NCBI GenBank assembly: GCA_002307725.1
Contig: DBUB01000018.1
Location: 307,787-328,739, forward strand
Direction of reading: 5' to 3'
Length of the DNA stretch: 20,953 nt
Source of the DNA: Alphaproteobacteria bacterium UBA1301
GTDB lineage: Bacteria > Pseudomonadota > Alphaproteobacteria > Micropepsales > Micropepsaceae
In this document: one piece after another, positions 1-8,460 of the stretch
Layout of the letters: each line of letters opens with the position of its first letter
Numbering within the stretch: the stretch's first letter is position 1
Notes under the pieces: model-generated
The model's input: the letters and a program-made list of their open reading frames with translations, nothing else
Told to the model about the DNA's origin: nothing
Database searches by the model: none
Made by a program: the position numbers and the translations under genes

Positions 1-1
1 C

Positions 2-742
2 GCCGCCGACGCCTTCGGCAAGGGCCGCGATGTGCCCGACTTCAAGCCCTATGGCGCCACCGAAGTGCGCCGCGCCGCCCAAGCCTTCCTCACCATGCGC
101 GAGCGCATCAATCGCCACGTCCAGCAGCGCACCGAGATGCTGGCGGGTGTCAGCCACGATCTGAAAACGCCGCTGACACGCATCCGTTTGCAACTCGCGA
201 TGATGGACCAAAGCCCGGACGTCGAGGCGCTCAGCGCCGACATCATCGAGATGGAAGGCATGCTCAACGACTACCTCGCCTTTGCCCGCGGCGAAGGCGG
301 TGAGAAAAGCGAGCTGGCCGATCTCGGAACCCTAGTGCGTGATGCGGCGGAAGCGGCCCGGCGCGCCCGCCAAGGCAAACTTGAGCTACTGGTGCCGGAA
401 GGTGTGCTGTTGTCGGTGAAGAAAAATGCGCTTCGGCGCTGCGTCACCAACCTGATCGACAATGCGCTCAAGCACGGCAGTCTGGCGACCGTGTCGCTCG
501 ATCTCGAAGCCCGTTTTGCCGACATCCATATCGACGACGACGGTCCCGGCATTTCCCCCGATCAGCGCGAAGAGGCGTTCCGCCCGTTCCGCCGCCTCGA
601 CGAAGGCCGCAACCTGCAAACCGGCGGCGTCGGCCTTGGCCTCTCGATTGCGCGCGATATCGCACGCGCCCACGGCGGCGATCTTCTCCTATCCGACAGT
701 CCGCGCGGTGGCTTGCGGGCGACGATCAGGTTGCCGGTCTAA
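2..742 (+). CDS. Sensor histidine kinase, EnvZ-like, 5'-truncated by window edge
   Basis: This is the C-terminal part (246 residues visible) of a membrane sensor kinase; the frame is open to the left edge, so the sensor and membrane segments lie outside. The visible part starts in the end of a HAMP-type linker, then has the dimerisation/phosphoacceptor helix with the H-box SHDLKTPLTRIRLQL, whose His is the autophosphorylation site. The ATPase domain follows, with N-box NLIDNALKHG, G1 box DDGPGIS and G2 box GGVGLGLSIARDIA. The order and wording of these motifs match alphaproteobacterial EnvZ-type kinases. Its response regulator is not in the window and would be expected upstream. It converges on the GH9 gene with only 10 bp between the stop codons and no clear terminator there. 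It is probably a core-genome neighbour of the sugar locus rather than part of it. Confidence 0.92.
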   Translation, partial: AADAFGKGRDVPDFKPYGATEVRRAAQAFLTMRERINRHVQQRTEMLAGVSHDLKTPLTRIRLQLAMMDQSPDVEALSADIIEMEGMLNDYLAFARGEGGEKSELADLGTLVRDAAEAARRARQGKLELLVPEGVLLSVKKNALRRCVTNLIDNALKHGSLATVSLDLEARFADIHIDDDGPGISPDQREEAFRPFRRLDEGRNLQTGGVGLGLSIARDIARAHGGDLLLSDSPRGGLRATIRLPV

Positions 743-752
743 AGCGTGCACT

Positions 753-2663
753 CTACTTTTTTGCCGCGGCGACAAAGTGAGCAAGCAACCGGATGTACTC
801 GACCTGATAGCCGGCGGATGGCTCCGTCGTCTGCCAGGAATCGATCGGATAGCCGTCATTGATATCGGCATAGGATTTCTGCGCCGGTTGCCCGAACGGC
901 GGCGACGGCGGTGCTTTCCCACACGCCGGACTGAGGGCCGGGCACGCGGGCTCCCAATTGTAATCGGGGTTTGGTCCACCGACGAGATAGCCCGGTGGCG
1001 GTCCGTATTTGGAGTCTTTCACACTCGACCATGGTGTGCCTTTGAAGAACCAGGCATGGAAAAACGAATCCGCCGAGTTCGCCGCACCGAACGCGCCCAT
1101 ATTCGACAGATAGACCTTGGCCATCGGATTCACACCGTGCAGGTAATGCAGATAATGCGCGGCAAAGGTGCCGGCATCGCCGGGCGTGCCTTCGATTCCG
1201 ATCTGCTGGGGATAAAGGAAGAAAAAGCCCTGACGCGAAATTTCCTTGGTCGAGCCCCAGTAATAGCGCGGCAGATAGGCGAGATACGGATTGCGTAGCG
1301 CTTTCTCGCTGCCATAGGCCGCGTCGGAATTGAACACCGCCGCGTAATGGTGCTTGACGTCGGCGGCCATGTCGCGGCGGGCCGATTTGAAGGTGGCGTA
1401 GTACAGCAACGGCTGCAGCCACGGGCCATCGGACGGAACGAAGTAGTTCTTGGCAATCAGCGGCGAGGCTTTGGCGAGCGGGATGAGTCGATCCTCATAG
1501 GCCTTGTCGCCAGTCAGATCGAACAGGTAGATCGCGGCGGTCATGGCCCGCAGCGCACGGCCTTCCGGCGTGACTTCCTGCTCGCCGCCGCCAAGTGTCT
1601 GATCGCCATAGGCCGGATTTTTGTTGAAGAAGGTCACATCGGGATGGGCTTCGGCCCAATCCCACGCCCGTTTGGCACGAACCTTCAGATCGGCCGCGTA
1701 GGCCTTGAATTGCGGAAAGCGCGCCAGGATTTTGGCGCAATAGGCAAACGACGCCGCCGCGCTGTAGGTCGCCGAGGTCGACGGGCCGCCGTAATAGCTG
1801 GGCTGGGTCGCTGAAGACGGCGGCGAACCCGAGAAGCCCGCGCCCAGGATGGCGAGCGCCGAGCCGTCCGGATTCTGCATCCGGACCATCCAGTCCATGC
1901 CGAACTTCACCTCGTCGATCAGGTCGGGAATGCCGTTGCCGGATTCCGGGATGTTGAAGTCGTCGGTGAAGACGTCCGGATTTTCGACATAGGTGGTGAG
2001 CAGGCTGAGGAGATAATCGCTATGCCAATTGGTGTAGCGGTTGTAGTCGCCGGCATCCCACCAGCCGCCGTGCAAATCGCGTTCGGACGACGGATCGTCT
2101 TTCCTCATCAGATGGCGGGCCTCGGTGTCCTGGCGCGGACCGACGTGATCAGGCTTGTCAGTCCAGCGCGGATCGGCAAAGGGTGGCACTTTGGCGACGC
2201 CGGCGCGCTGGTAATAGAAAAACCGCACAGCCTGCACCAACATCTGCCGGTACGGGTCGGGACCGATCGCGAAGACGCCGGAGGTCTCGCCGTTCGCCTT
2301 GTCGCGGATCACGTAGCGGCCGGACGCCGTCACGGCCGAGAAATCGAACAGCCACGCCTTATCGCCCGAGGAGGGATCGGTCGCCCCACCATTCCAAGCC
2401 TCAACGTCGCCTTCGAAGACAACCGTGCAGCTTTTTGCCTCAACGACCTGATAGATCGAGCCCGGCGCAAATTTCTGCCCGGCATCGTAACCGGTCACCG
2501 GCGAACGGATCACCGCAATCTTTGCCATCGCCGGGGTGTAACCGAACTGGTCAACGACGACGAAATGGCTGAAAGCGGCCTTTGGACAAGGCGCCGCGGC
2601 CGCATTTGGCGTCAAGAGGGCAAGGCCGGCCAACATCGAAAACAACACCTGTTTCGCCGCCAT
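753..2663 (-). CDS. Secreted glycoside hydrolase family 9 (endoglucanase-type)
   Basis: A 636-residue exported hydrolase. The ATG at 2663 is chosen because AGGAG lies just upstream and it gives a clean signal peptide (MAAKQVLFSMLAGLALL, ending in an Ala-rich stretch near residue 24); a longer in-frame reading to 2768 would bury that signal. Residues about 31-135 form the N-terminal Ig-like domain common in GH9 (VVVDQFGY). The (alpha/alpha)6 catalytic domain follows. HGGWWDAGDYNRY contains the two GH9 aspartates (D203, D206), and TTEPSAGYQ near the C-terminus carries the likely proton-donor glutamate (about E614). GH9 enzymes cleave beta-1,4-glucans with inversion; some act on related glycans, so the exact substrate is not known. 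It lies downstream of the receptor and autotransporter but behind a terminator, so it probably also has its own promoter. No carbohydrate-binding module is visible. Confidence 0.93.
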   Translation of the reverse strand: MAAKQVLFSMLAGLALLTPNAAAAPCPKAAFSHFVVVDQFGYTPAMAKIAVIRSPVTGYDAGQKFAPGSIYQVVEAKSCTVVFEGDVEAWNGGATDPSSGDKAWLFDFSAVTASGRYVIRDKANGETSGVFAIGPDPYRQMLVQAVRFFYYQRAGVAKVPPFADPRWTDKPDHVGPRQDTEARHLMRKDDPSSERDLHGGWWDAGDYNRYTNWHSDYLLSLLTTYVENPDVFTDDFNIPESGNGIPDLIDEVKFGMDWMVRMQNPDGSALAILGAGFSGSPPSSATQPSYYGGPSTSATYSAAASFAYCAKILARFPQFKAYAADLKVRAKRAWDWAEAHPDVTFFNKNPAYGDQTLGGGEQEVTPEGRALRAMTAAIYLFDLTGDKAYEDRLIPLAKASPLIAKNYFVPSDGPWLQPLLYYATFKSARRDMAADVKHHYAAVFNSDAAYGSEKALRNPYLAYLPRYYWGSTKEISRQGFFFLYPQQIGIEGTPGDAGTFAAHYLHYLHGVNPMAKVYLSNMGAFGAANSADSFFHAWFFKGTPWSSVKDSKYGPPPGYLVGGPNPDYNWEPACPALSPACGKAPPSPPFGQPAQKSYADINDGYPIDSWQTTEPSAGYQVEYIRLLAHFVAAAKK

Positions 2664-2694
2664 GACATCTCCTGCTTGTTGCGCCCAACCGTTT

Positions 2695-2707
2695 AGAACG
2701 CCGTTCT
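2695..2707. promoter_or_regulatory. Perfect palindrome upstream of GH9 gene, candidate operator
   Basis: AGAACGCCGTTCT has two perfect 6-base arms around one central base. It lies 32-44 bases upstream of the GH9 start, between the candidate -10 and the ribosome binding site, where a repressor would act. It does not match the LacI-type operators near 8400, so it may serve another regulator. No other copy was noticed in the window. Confidence 0.35.
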
Positions 2708-2713
2708 TAGCCT

Positions 2714-2741
2714 GCTTTATCTTCGAGATATTATTCGTCAA
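2714..2741 (-). promoter_or_regulatory. Candidate sigma70-type promoter for GH9 gene
   Basis: On the minus strand TTGACG (2741-2736) is a good -35 box, followed after 16 bases by TAAAGC (2719-2714), a weak -10. It lies just past the terminator of the upstream unit, where an independent promoter for the GH9 gene would be expected. The -35 is identical to that of the receptor promoter. Confidence 0.35.
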
Positions 2742-2746
2742 CGGGG

Positions 2747-2787
2747 TAAAATGAAAAGAGGGCGGCAACCGAGATTGCCACCCTCTT
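2747..2787 (-). terminator. Rho-independent terminator after the autotransporter gene
   Basis: On the minus strand a 13-bp stem (arms 2787-2775 and 2768-2756, one G-U wobble, 6-base loop) is followed at once by a T-rich run, TTTTCATTTTA. It lies 28 bases past the autotransporter stop and separates the receptor-autotransporter unit from the GH9 gene. Confidence 0.85.
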
Positions 2788-2815
2788 CGTTGGACCCGCT
2801 GTCGCGCGTGATTGT

Positions 2816-4999
2816 TTAGAGGTGATACTTGGCGCCGAAGGAGATTTCGCCGGCGCGGCGGTAGAGACTGAAAGAGCCGTTGAGGCGGCCAAAGATCTCA
2901 AGTTTGTCGATGATCGTATCGGACACACTCAAGCCGACCAAGAGCGCGTTGGCGGAGTCACCCTTCCATTTGTAAGTGAAGCTCGATCCATCAAGCGTCG
3001 CGAAGCCGCCGGTAGTGATCTCACCCGGATCGGAGAAGTCGTGGCGCACCGCCAGATCGACATCCAACTTGATCTTGCGGCCTTCCTGCGGACGCAGAAC
3101 GTGGATACGCACGCCAGCATCGCCAGCAAAGGTATTTTCGTTGATGGCGTTATAGGCCAGGTCGAAGGTGTCTGTGCCGCTTTCCGTCGCCCCGTCCTGA
3201 TGCACGCGGGCAAAGGTGCCGCGCAGATACGGCGTGACGAGATCGTTGAAGAGATTACGGCTAAGCTGGACCGACGCGCCCCAGGCCCAACCCTTCTCAT
3301 CGGTGGCGGCCGTACCATAAGTGGTCATCAGACGCTTCGAGGTGGCGTCGTTGATGTTGTAGAAGAACATGCCGTCGATGCGGGCGTTCTGCACATCCGC
3401 ACCGCCGTAGACGGCCATGTCATAACCATTCGTGGACGTCGTGGTGGTCTCGTTCTTCGTGTCCATATTGCCGGCGCGATAGGAGAAGGCACCACCAAGG
3501 GCGGCATTATGCCAAGCGAAGCGGTGTTCCGCACCGAGCGACAGGCCATAGCTCTTTTGCTCGTAACCGACGCCGTCGCGGCCGACATTTTCGATTTCGC
3601 CGATCGGTGCCACCCAGACATCCACCTTACCGCCCGACACAGCGGCCGAACCGGCCGGAGCGCCGAACGCGATGATGTCATAGAGCGAACGGGAGAACTG
3701 ATAGAGAGCACTGCGGTTGGCCGTCGCCACATGGCCGAAGGTCTGCGCCGCCGAGGCCTTTTCGGTGACGAGGTTGTAGCCCGTGGTGGTCTCTTGTAGG
3801 CCGACAATAGCGCCCGAGACATTACCAGTTGTCGAAGGGGTGAGACTTCCAGAAATCGAGGTAGCCGAGAAGACGTTATAGACGGCATTACCGTAGGTGC
3901 CGCTATCGAGATTGATGACCAGCGAGCCATCGAGCGTGGCCGCACCGTTGACCACCAAGGACGAGGCGCCGGTGGGCGACACTTCCACGATCAGCTGACC
4001 GGAAGAGCTCTGCGTGTAGGAGCCGTTGATGGTTAGTGTACCCAGCGTGCCAGTGGTGCCGCCCGGTTTGACGATACCGTTGTTGGTGACGTTACCGTAG
4101 ATCGTGCCATAACCCTTCAGCACGCCGATGGAGGATGTTGTGGAGTTGACGGTAATCGTCGCCGACTGGTTAGCGACATCCCCGAACACCGCCGAAGAAT
4201 GAGTCGCATCGCCGACGATAAAAGTCGAGCCAGCATCGATAGTAAGGGTTCCGGCGAAAGAACTTGCCGCGGTGTTCGCTCCATTCACCGTCAGCGTGCC
4301 GCTCCCCAACTCGACCGTAGCGGTCGAAGCCGCCGAAATCATTCCACCCATCGTGAGAGCTGTTGAGTCCTGATAGATCACCAGAGAGGAGGCACCCTGA
4401 AGATCAATATTCGTGTTGGTGCCGAAGGTCGTTTGCGCAAGGCTCCAGTTCCAACCCAGATTCACGATGGCGCCATCGTACAGGGTCAGATTGCCGAGGA
4501 AGCTGTTGCTGCCAAGGAACGTGACGGCGGGTTGGCCCCAGCTCTGGTTCGCTTCACCTTCGATGATAACATCGCCAGTCGCCTGAACTGCGCTCTGGAA
4601 AATGTAGCCTGCACCAAAGCCTGTGTAATAGGATTGGTATCCGGCCACCCGGAGTGTCCCGCCGCTCTCCACGGTGATGACCGGGGCATTTGCCGTACAC
4701 GCCCAGGACGCAACACATGAACTGGTCGACGAAATGCCGCCCGTCCCCGTGACTAAGCCCGGGCGCGTGCCAAGAAACCACGTGCCCCAGGATTGCACGA
4801 CGACGGCCTCGGTCCCCGAGGGGACGATCACGGCAGTATCGGTGCTGGCGTCCAGATCATAGATCGAACCATCATTTGCCAGCGTGGTCGTGGTGGCGTT
4901 TGCGATGCCCGAAACGCCGACAAGTCCTGCCGCGACCGCAATAGCGCTGGCCGCGAGACGGAGTCGACTCCGAACATTATTCGTATGAATGTGAAACAT
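2816..4999 (-). CDS. Classical (type Va) autotransporter with beta-helical passenger
   Basis: A 727-residue protein. The start at 4999 has GGGAG 6 bases upstream and gives a signal peptide with a basic N-region (NNVRSRLRLAAS) and cleavage near ANA35. Residues about 36-440 are a Gly/Ser/Thr/Asn/Val-rich passenger of short beta-strand repeats. Its end, about residues 315-420 (GYGTIYGNVTNNGIVKPGG followed by LTINGSYTQ), looks like the autochaperone-type beta-helix repeats seen in many autotransporters. Residues about 460-727 alternate in beta-barrel fashion and fit the autotransporter beta-domain, though the last residue is Leu rather than the common Phe. The passenger has two closely spaced Cys (about residues 105-113, SSCVASWACTA), which is unusual. 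No protease or lipase motif was recognised. It lies 102 bp downstream of the receptor gene, with a terminator after it, so the two probably form one transcript. Its role is unknown; surface glycan binding is inferred from context only. Confidence 0.85.
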   Translation of the reverse strand: MFHIHTNNVRSRLRLAASAIAVAAGLVGVSGIANATTTTLANDGSIYDLDASTDTAVIVPSGTEAVVVQSWGTWFLGTRPGLVTGTGGISSTSSCVASWACTANAPVITVESGGTLRVAGYQSYYTGFGAGYIFQSAVQATGDVIIEGEANQSWGQPAVTFLGSNSFLGNLTLYDGAIVNLGWNWSLAQTTFGTNTNIDLQGASSLVIYQDSTALTMGGMISAASTATVELGSGTLTVNGANTAASSFAGTLTIDAGSTFIVGDATHSSAVFGDVANQSATITVNSTTSSIGVLKGYGTIYGNVTNNGIVKPGGTTGTLGTLTINGSYTQSSSGQLIVEVSPTGASSLVVNGAATLDGSLVINLDSGTYGNAVYNVFSATSISGSLTPSTTGNVSGAIVGLQETTTGYNLVTEKASAAQTFGHVATANRSALYQFSRSLYDIIAFGAPAGSAAVSGGKVDVWVAPIGEIENVGRDGVGYEQKSYGLSLGAEHRFAWHNAALGGAFSYRAGNMDTKNETTTTSTNGYDMAVYGGADVQNARIDGMFFYNINDATSKRLMTTYGTAATDEKGWAWGASVQLSRNLFNDLVTPYLRGTFARVHQDGATESGTDTFDLAYNAINENTFAGDAGVRIHVLRPQEGRKIKLDVDLAVRHDFSDPGEITTGGFATLDGSSFTYKWKGDSANALLVGLSVSDTIIDKLEIFGRLNGSFSLYRRAGEISFGAKYHL

Positions 5000-5044
5000 C
5001 GTTTTCTCCCAACTCGGCGGCCGGAGCCGCCAGTTTATTCGTCT

Positions 5045-5095
5045 GTGCTGCCGCTTGGGCGCCGGGGTTTCCCATCCGACGCCGCAAGGCAGCAC
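5045..5095 (-). other. Inverted repeat between receptor and autotransporter genes
   Basis: GTGCTGCC (5045-5052) and GGCAGCAC (5088-5095) are perfect 8-base arms flanking 35 GC-rich bases; a second small hairpin (GGCGGC/GCCGCC, 5019-5034) follows on the minus strand. There is no T-run, so this is unlikely to be a strong terminator. It could protect the 3' end of the receptor message or lower readthrough into the autotransporter gene. Confidence 0.5.
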
Positions 5096-5101
5096 TGGCC
5101 C

Positions 5102-8100
5102 TTAGAACTTCACCCGAATTTGCGATGTGTAGCGCGTGTCTGACTGATACCAGCTGCGGTTATACAAACGCTTGGCGCCGCTATCGGTGTAGCCCTCCAT
5201 CATAAAGAGGCGCGTGACCGAACGCGTCAGGTTGGAAGCTTCCAGTGTCCAACTGATATTGTCCGTCAGGTTGTAGGTGAGGTTCGCATCCAGCGTACCT
5301 TGCGGATACTGGAAGACCGGCAAGGAAAACTGCGTGACTGTACCCTGCTGGGTGGTAGAGCCGTAGTTGATGTTTTCCACATTGTTGTAGATGCCGGCGG
5401 TCTGCCAAGAAGCAGTCGAGACCAGGAATTGGCTGCGCCAGTTGTAGGCTACACGCAGCGAGAACGGCCCCTTGTCGTACATGCCCGCGATGTTGAGCGT
5501 GTTCTTGGACAAGCCGGTCAGCGGTAGGCCGGTAATCAACTTACCCTTCATGTCGTAGGCCATCGCACCCGGCTGCGAGGAGTCGATGTAGGTAAAGTTG
5601 AAGTCAACGCCGAAGCCGTCGAAGGGATCGGGCAGGAAGTCGGCATATTTCTGAATACCGACTTCGAAGCCCCGGACCTGGGCCGCTTCTTTTTCGTTGA
5701 TATATTCGGTGATGGAGGCGTTGACCGTGCACGCCGCCGTTCCGCTGCTGGTGGAGCAATAAGCCGAATTGGCGATGGAACCGCTATTGACAGTGACATC
5801 GAACGTCGTCGCTTCGGTGGCTTGGGCCGACGAGATGAAGTTGTGAATCTGCTTATAGAAGCCCGCGAAGTGTACCAGACCGCCCTTGGGGAAGTAGTAT
5901 TCGATCGAGGCGTCGATCTGTTCGGCCTTTTCCGGCTTCAGGTCCGGGTTACCCCAACTGCCGCTGAAGTAGCTGATATAGGTACCCGCGTAGGTGCCGT
6001 AGATATTGCCGCGCGGGTTCATCTGGGCAAAGGTCGGCCGGTTGACCGCTTGGCTGAAGGCAAAGCGAATGTGCAGGGGATCAGTGGGCTGGAACTGGAT
6101 GTTCAGAGACGGCAGAACATCGACCTGCTTGTGCCCACCGTCGACCGCCGCCGCCGTCGAGACCGAGCTTACCGTGACAGCCTGATCAGCATCGACGGAC
6201 GAACTCGTCAGTTCAGGCGTCCAGTGATAGCCGGACGCTTGGTCGCGATAGGCCACGACACGCACACCGACGTTGCCACTGATCGGCGCCCAGTCGTTGT
6301 TCTGGGCGAAGTCGAGCATGGCATAGGCGGTGAGGGAGGTTTCCTGCAGCTTGGCTAACGTGGTGTTGTTGAGCGTGGCCTCCGTTTGGGCCTCGGTATA
6401 GCCGTCTACACCGTAATCCTGTTGCAGGGCGTAAGGGTCTCTCACCGCGCTGAAGGAGGGGAACCAGAGCGCCGATGGCACACCAGTAGCGCCGCCGAAT
6501 AGGTCGGAAAGATCGACCAGGTCGCCCTTAGACGTGTCCAATTTCAAAGTATTGTGGGTGCTGACGTAATAGGGCGAGAGCTCGCGGTAGTTCCAATTCG
6601 TCTCGTTGTCGCGCTCACCACGGTAGACGAGTTTCACACCGCTGCGCAGTTTGCGGAAAATGCCAGTGTCGCTGAGATCGTAAATGGTGTCGAGATAGAG
6701 TGCGACCTCTCTGCCGTAATTGTGCATCTTATGCGGCATCGTCGCATTCCAATAGTAGTTCGACGCATTCGTCAGATCGACAGTATCGGATGCTTCCGTG
6801 ATCGTCGGCAGAGTGGAGCTGCCATAGGGGCTCACCGTCAGTCCGTAGCCGGTCAGATAGGCATAAACAGAGGCACTGTCGAAATCCGATTTCGCGGAGG
6901 AGTCGACCAATTGCAGGGCAAAGTTGGCGCTGAATTTGTCGCTCGGATGCCACTCGCCACCGAGCGCGACATCGGTGGTCGAATTGACGTCGTGCTGATA
7001 CTTCGTTGAGAAGATATAGTTGATCGGTTGATAGGCCCAGCCCGACGTCGACCCGCCCGCGCCATCGGCGTACATGAAGCCCGACAGAGCGGAGGTCGTC
7101 AGCAAACTGTTGTTGGCATCGAAGGTATTGGTACTGCCTGGCGCAGCAACCGTCAGAGCACCCGAACCAAGCGCCATGTCATGGTACTTGTCGGTCATGG
7201 TGTAGCGTGAGTTGAACGCCGTCAGGAAGAATTCGAGCCTGTCGTTCGGGCGCCACTGGGCCGCCGCATAAAGACCCTGGCGGACGCGATCATCGGTGCG
7301 GCGGTTGAACCCAAAGCCGTTCGGCACATAGACCTCGGTCGAACCGGAATCGGACAAGGACGGCAACGAAGACGAGTGGGAGGCCGCGTAGGTCTGGTTA
7401 TAGACTGTCGGATAATAGGGGAGCACCTGCACGCCGTCGGCCTGGGTCGTCAGATCCGAGTAAGCGATGTTGAAGAGCAAGCCGATCTCGCCGATTTTGG
7501 TGTTCCAACGATCAGAAATCAGGCCGACTCCGCCGAGATGGCCCTTCTTGGACAAATCAGCAAAGTTGCCCGTAAGCGTGGCCGAACCGCTGAAGCCGTC
7601 GAAATCGAAAGGCAAACGGGTGCGCAGATTAACAACACCGCCAAAACCGCCTTCCGGCAGGGTGGCAGTCAAGCTCTTGTAGACGTCGATGCCCTGGGCC
7701 AGTTCCGGCGGGATGTCCTCCCAGGCCAGGTTACGGCCAGAGGCCGCGCTGAAGCTGTCACGCCCGTTGAGCAAGCTGACCGTCGAGGTCAAGCCACGGA
7801 TCGTCACGCCCGTGCCTTCGCCAAGATAGTTCTCGCTCGAACTACCGGTCTGAATGCGGGCAATGTTCACGCCGGCGATACGCTGCAACACTTCGGTCAC
7901 GGAGTTGTCGGGCAACTTGCCGACATCTTCCGCCGAAACCGAGTCAACGATCTGGGAAGCGTTTTCCTTGATCTTAATGGCGGACTGAATAGCAGCCCGC
8001 TGACCAGTCACGACGACGGTCTCAATACTTTGTTCCTGGGCCTGTGCCGAACCGACGCACGCAAACATTACGGCGGCAGCGGAGCAATACAGGCGCGTCT

Positions 8101-8116
8101 TCAAATTGGCAGCCAT
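5102..8116 (-). CDS. TonB-dependent outer-membrane receptor, Caulobacter/Xanthomonas type
   Basis: A 1004-residue outer-membrane importer for substrates too large for porins, driven by TonB-ExbB-ExbD. The start at 8116 is chosen for its signal peptide (MAANLKTRLYCSAAAVMFAC, cleaved near AQA26) and an upstream GGGAG; an open reading to 8278 adds only unlikely sequence. Right after cleavage comes a TonB-box-like segment (SIETVVVTGQR), then the plug domain with AEDVGKLPDNSVTEVLQRIAG and GVTIRGL. This wording is typical of the large TIGR01782-like family often linked to glycan uptake. The remaining ~850 residues are a 22-strand barrel ending in the usual C-terminal Phe (SQIRVKF). Carbohydrate import is inferred from the GH9 and arabinose genes. 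It is divergent from the LacI-family gene, and a promoter with four LacI-type operators lies upstream, so repression relieved by an oligosaccharide is the likely control. Confidence 0.93.
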   Translation of the reverse strand: MAANLKTRLYCSAAAVMFACVGSAQAQEQSIETVVVTGQRAAIQSAIKIKENASQIVDSVSAEDVGKLPDNSVTEVLQRIAGVNIARIQTGSSSENYLGEGTGVTIRGLTSTVSLLNGRDSFSAASGRNLAWEDIPPELAQGIDVYKSLTATLPEGGFGGVVNLRTRLPFDFDGFSGSATLTGNFADLSKKGHLGGVGLISDRWNTKIGEIGLLFNIAYSDLTTQADGVQVLPYYPTVYNQTYAASHSSSLPSLSDSGSTEVYVPNGFGFNRRTDDRVRQGLYAAAQWRPNDRLEFFLTAFNSRYTMTDKYHDMALGSGALTVAAPGSTNTFDANNSLLTTSALSGFMYADGAGGSTSGWAYQPINYIFSTKYQHDVNSTTDVALGGEWHPSDKFSANFALQLVDSSAKSDFDSASVYAYLTGYGLTVSPYGSSTLPTITEASDTVDLTNASNYYWNATMPHKMHNYGREVALYLDTIYDLSDTGIFRKLRSGVKLVYRGERDNETNWNYRELSPYYVSTHNTLKLDTSKGDLVDLSDLFGGATGVPSALWFPSFSAVRDPYALQQDYGVDGYTEAQTEATLNNTTLAKLQETSLTAYAMLDFAQNNDWAPISGNVGVRVVAYRDQASGYHWTPELTSSSVDADQAVTVSSVSTAAAVDGGHKQVDVLPSLNIQFQPTDPLHIRFAFSQAVNRPTFAQMNPRGNIYGTYAGTYISYFSGSWGNPDLKPEKAEQIDASIEYYFPKGGLVHFAGFYKQIHNFISSAQATEATTFDVTVNSGSIANSAYCSTSSGTAACTVNASITEYINEKEAAQVRGFEVGIQKYADFLPDPFDGFGVDFNFTYIDSSQPGAMAYDMKGKLITGLPLTGLSKNTLNIAGMYDKGPFSLRVAYNWRSQFLVSTASWQTAGIYNNVENINYGSTTQQGTVTQFSLPVFQYPQGTLDANLTYNLTDNISWTLEASNLTRSVTRLFMMEGYTDSGAKRLYNRSWYQSDTRYTSQIRVKF

Positions 8117-8298
8117 TACTGTTTTCTCCCTACGTGCGACCGCCATATGGCAGCCGGGTATTGGATTCATGCGGGGCATGCCCGCGAGGTGCGTCTCGTG
8201 AAGGTCGATGATGCGCGCACGCATTTCGCGCCCATCCCTAGTTCTTGTTTCCCCTGCTGAGGCTTGAAACAGCCCCATGTTCTTACGCTGACGCTTTA

Positions 8299-8310
8299 GA
8301 AAGCGCTGTC
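8299..8310. promoter_or_regulatory. Candidate LacI-type operator overlapping receptor transcription start
   Basis: GAAAGCGCTGTC matches 9 of 12 positions of the upstream array's GTAAsCGsTTAC pattern and keeps the central CG. It starts 3 bases past the -10 box of the receptor promoter, where bound repressor would block RNA polymerase. Its centre (8304.5) is 104 bp from that of the nearest array site (8408.5), close to ten helical turns. Confidence 0.5.
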
Positions 8311-8312
8311 AT

Positions 8313-8341
8313 ATGATCTGACCTCCACCCCGGATCGTCAA
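8313..8341 (-). promoter_or_regulatory. Sigma70-type promoter of the TonB-dependent receptor
   Basis: On the minus strand TTGACG (8341-8336, 5 of 6 to consensus) and GATCAT (8318-8313, 4 of 6) are exactly 17 bases apart. Transcription would start near 8306, leaving a leader of about 190 nt before the receptor ATG. It sits between the candidate operator at 8299-8310 and the three-site array at 8403-8456. Confidence 0.6.
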
Positions 8342-8402
8342 GAAAACGACTTGGTTCCGATGGAAATTAGTCAAATGCTGTCGGCATTTAGGCAACAATT
8401 CC

Positions 8403-8456
8403 GCAAGCGCTTACTGATATCCAGTAACCGCTTACTGATGGTAAGTAAGCGGTTAC
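8403..8456. promoter_or_regulatory. Array of three LacI-type operators spaced 21 bp
   Basis: Three 12-base pseudo-palindromes with a central CG: GCAAGCGCTTAC (8403-8414), GTAACCGCTTAC (8424-8435) and GTAAGCGGTTAC (8445-8456). Their centres are exactly 21 bp apart, two helical turns, so all three face the same side. The second and third are perfect reverse complements over 15 bases (CAGTAACCGCTTACT), giving a 15-bp inverted repeat with a 7-base loop. A central CG is what LacI-family proteins with a hinge Leu prefer, and such a regulator is encoded 366 bp away on the other strand. Confidence 0.75.
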
Positions 8457-8460
8457 TGTG

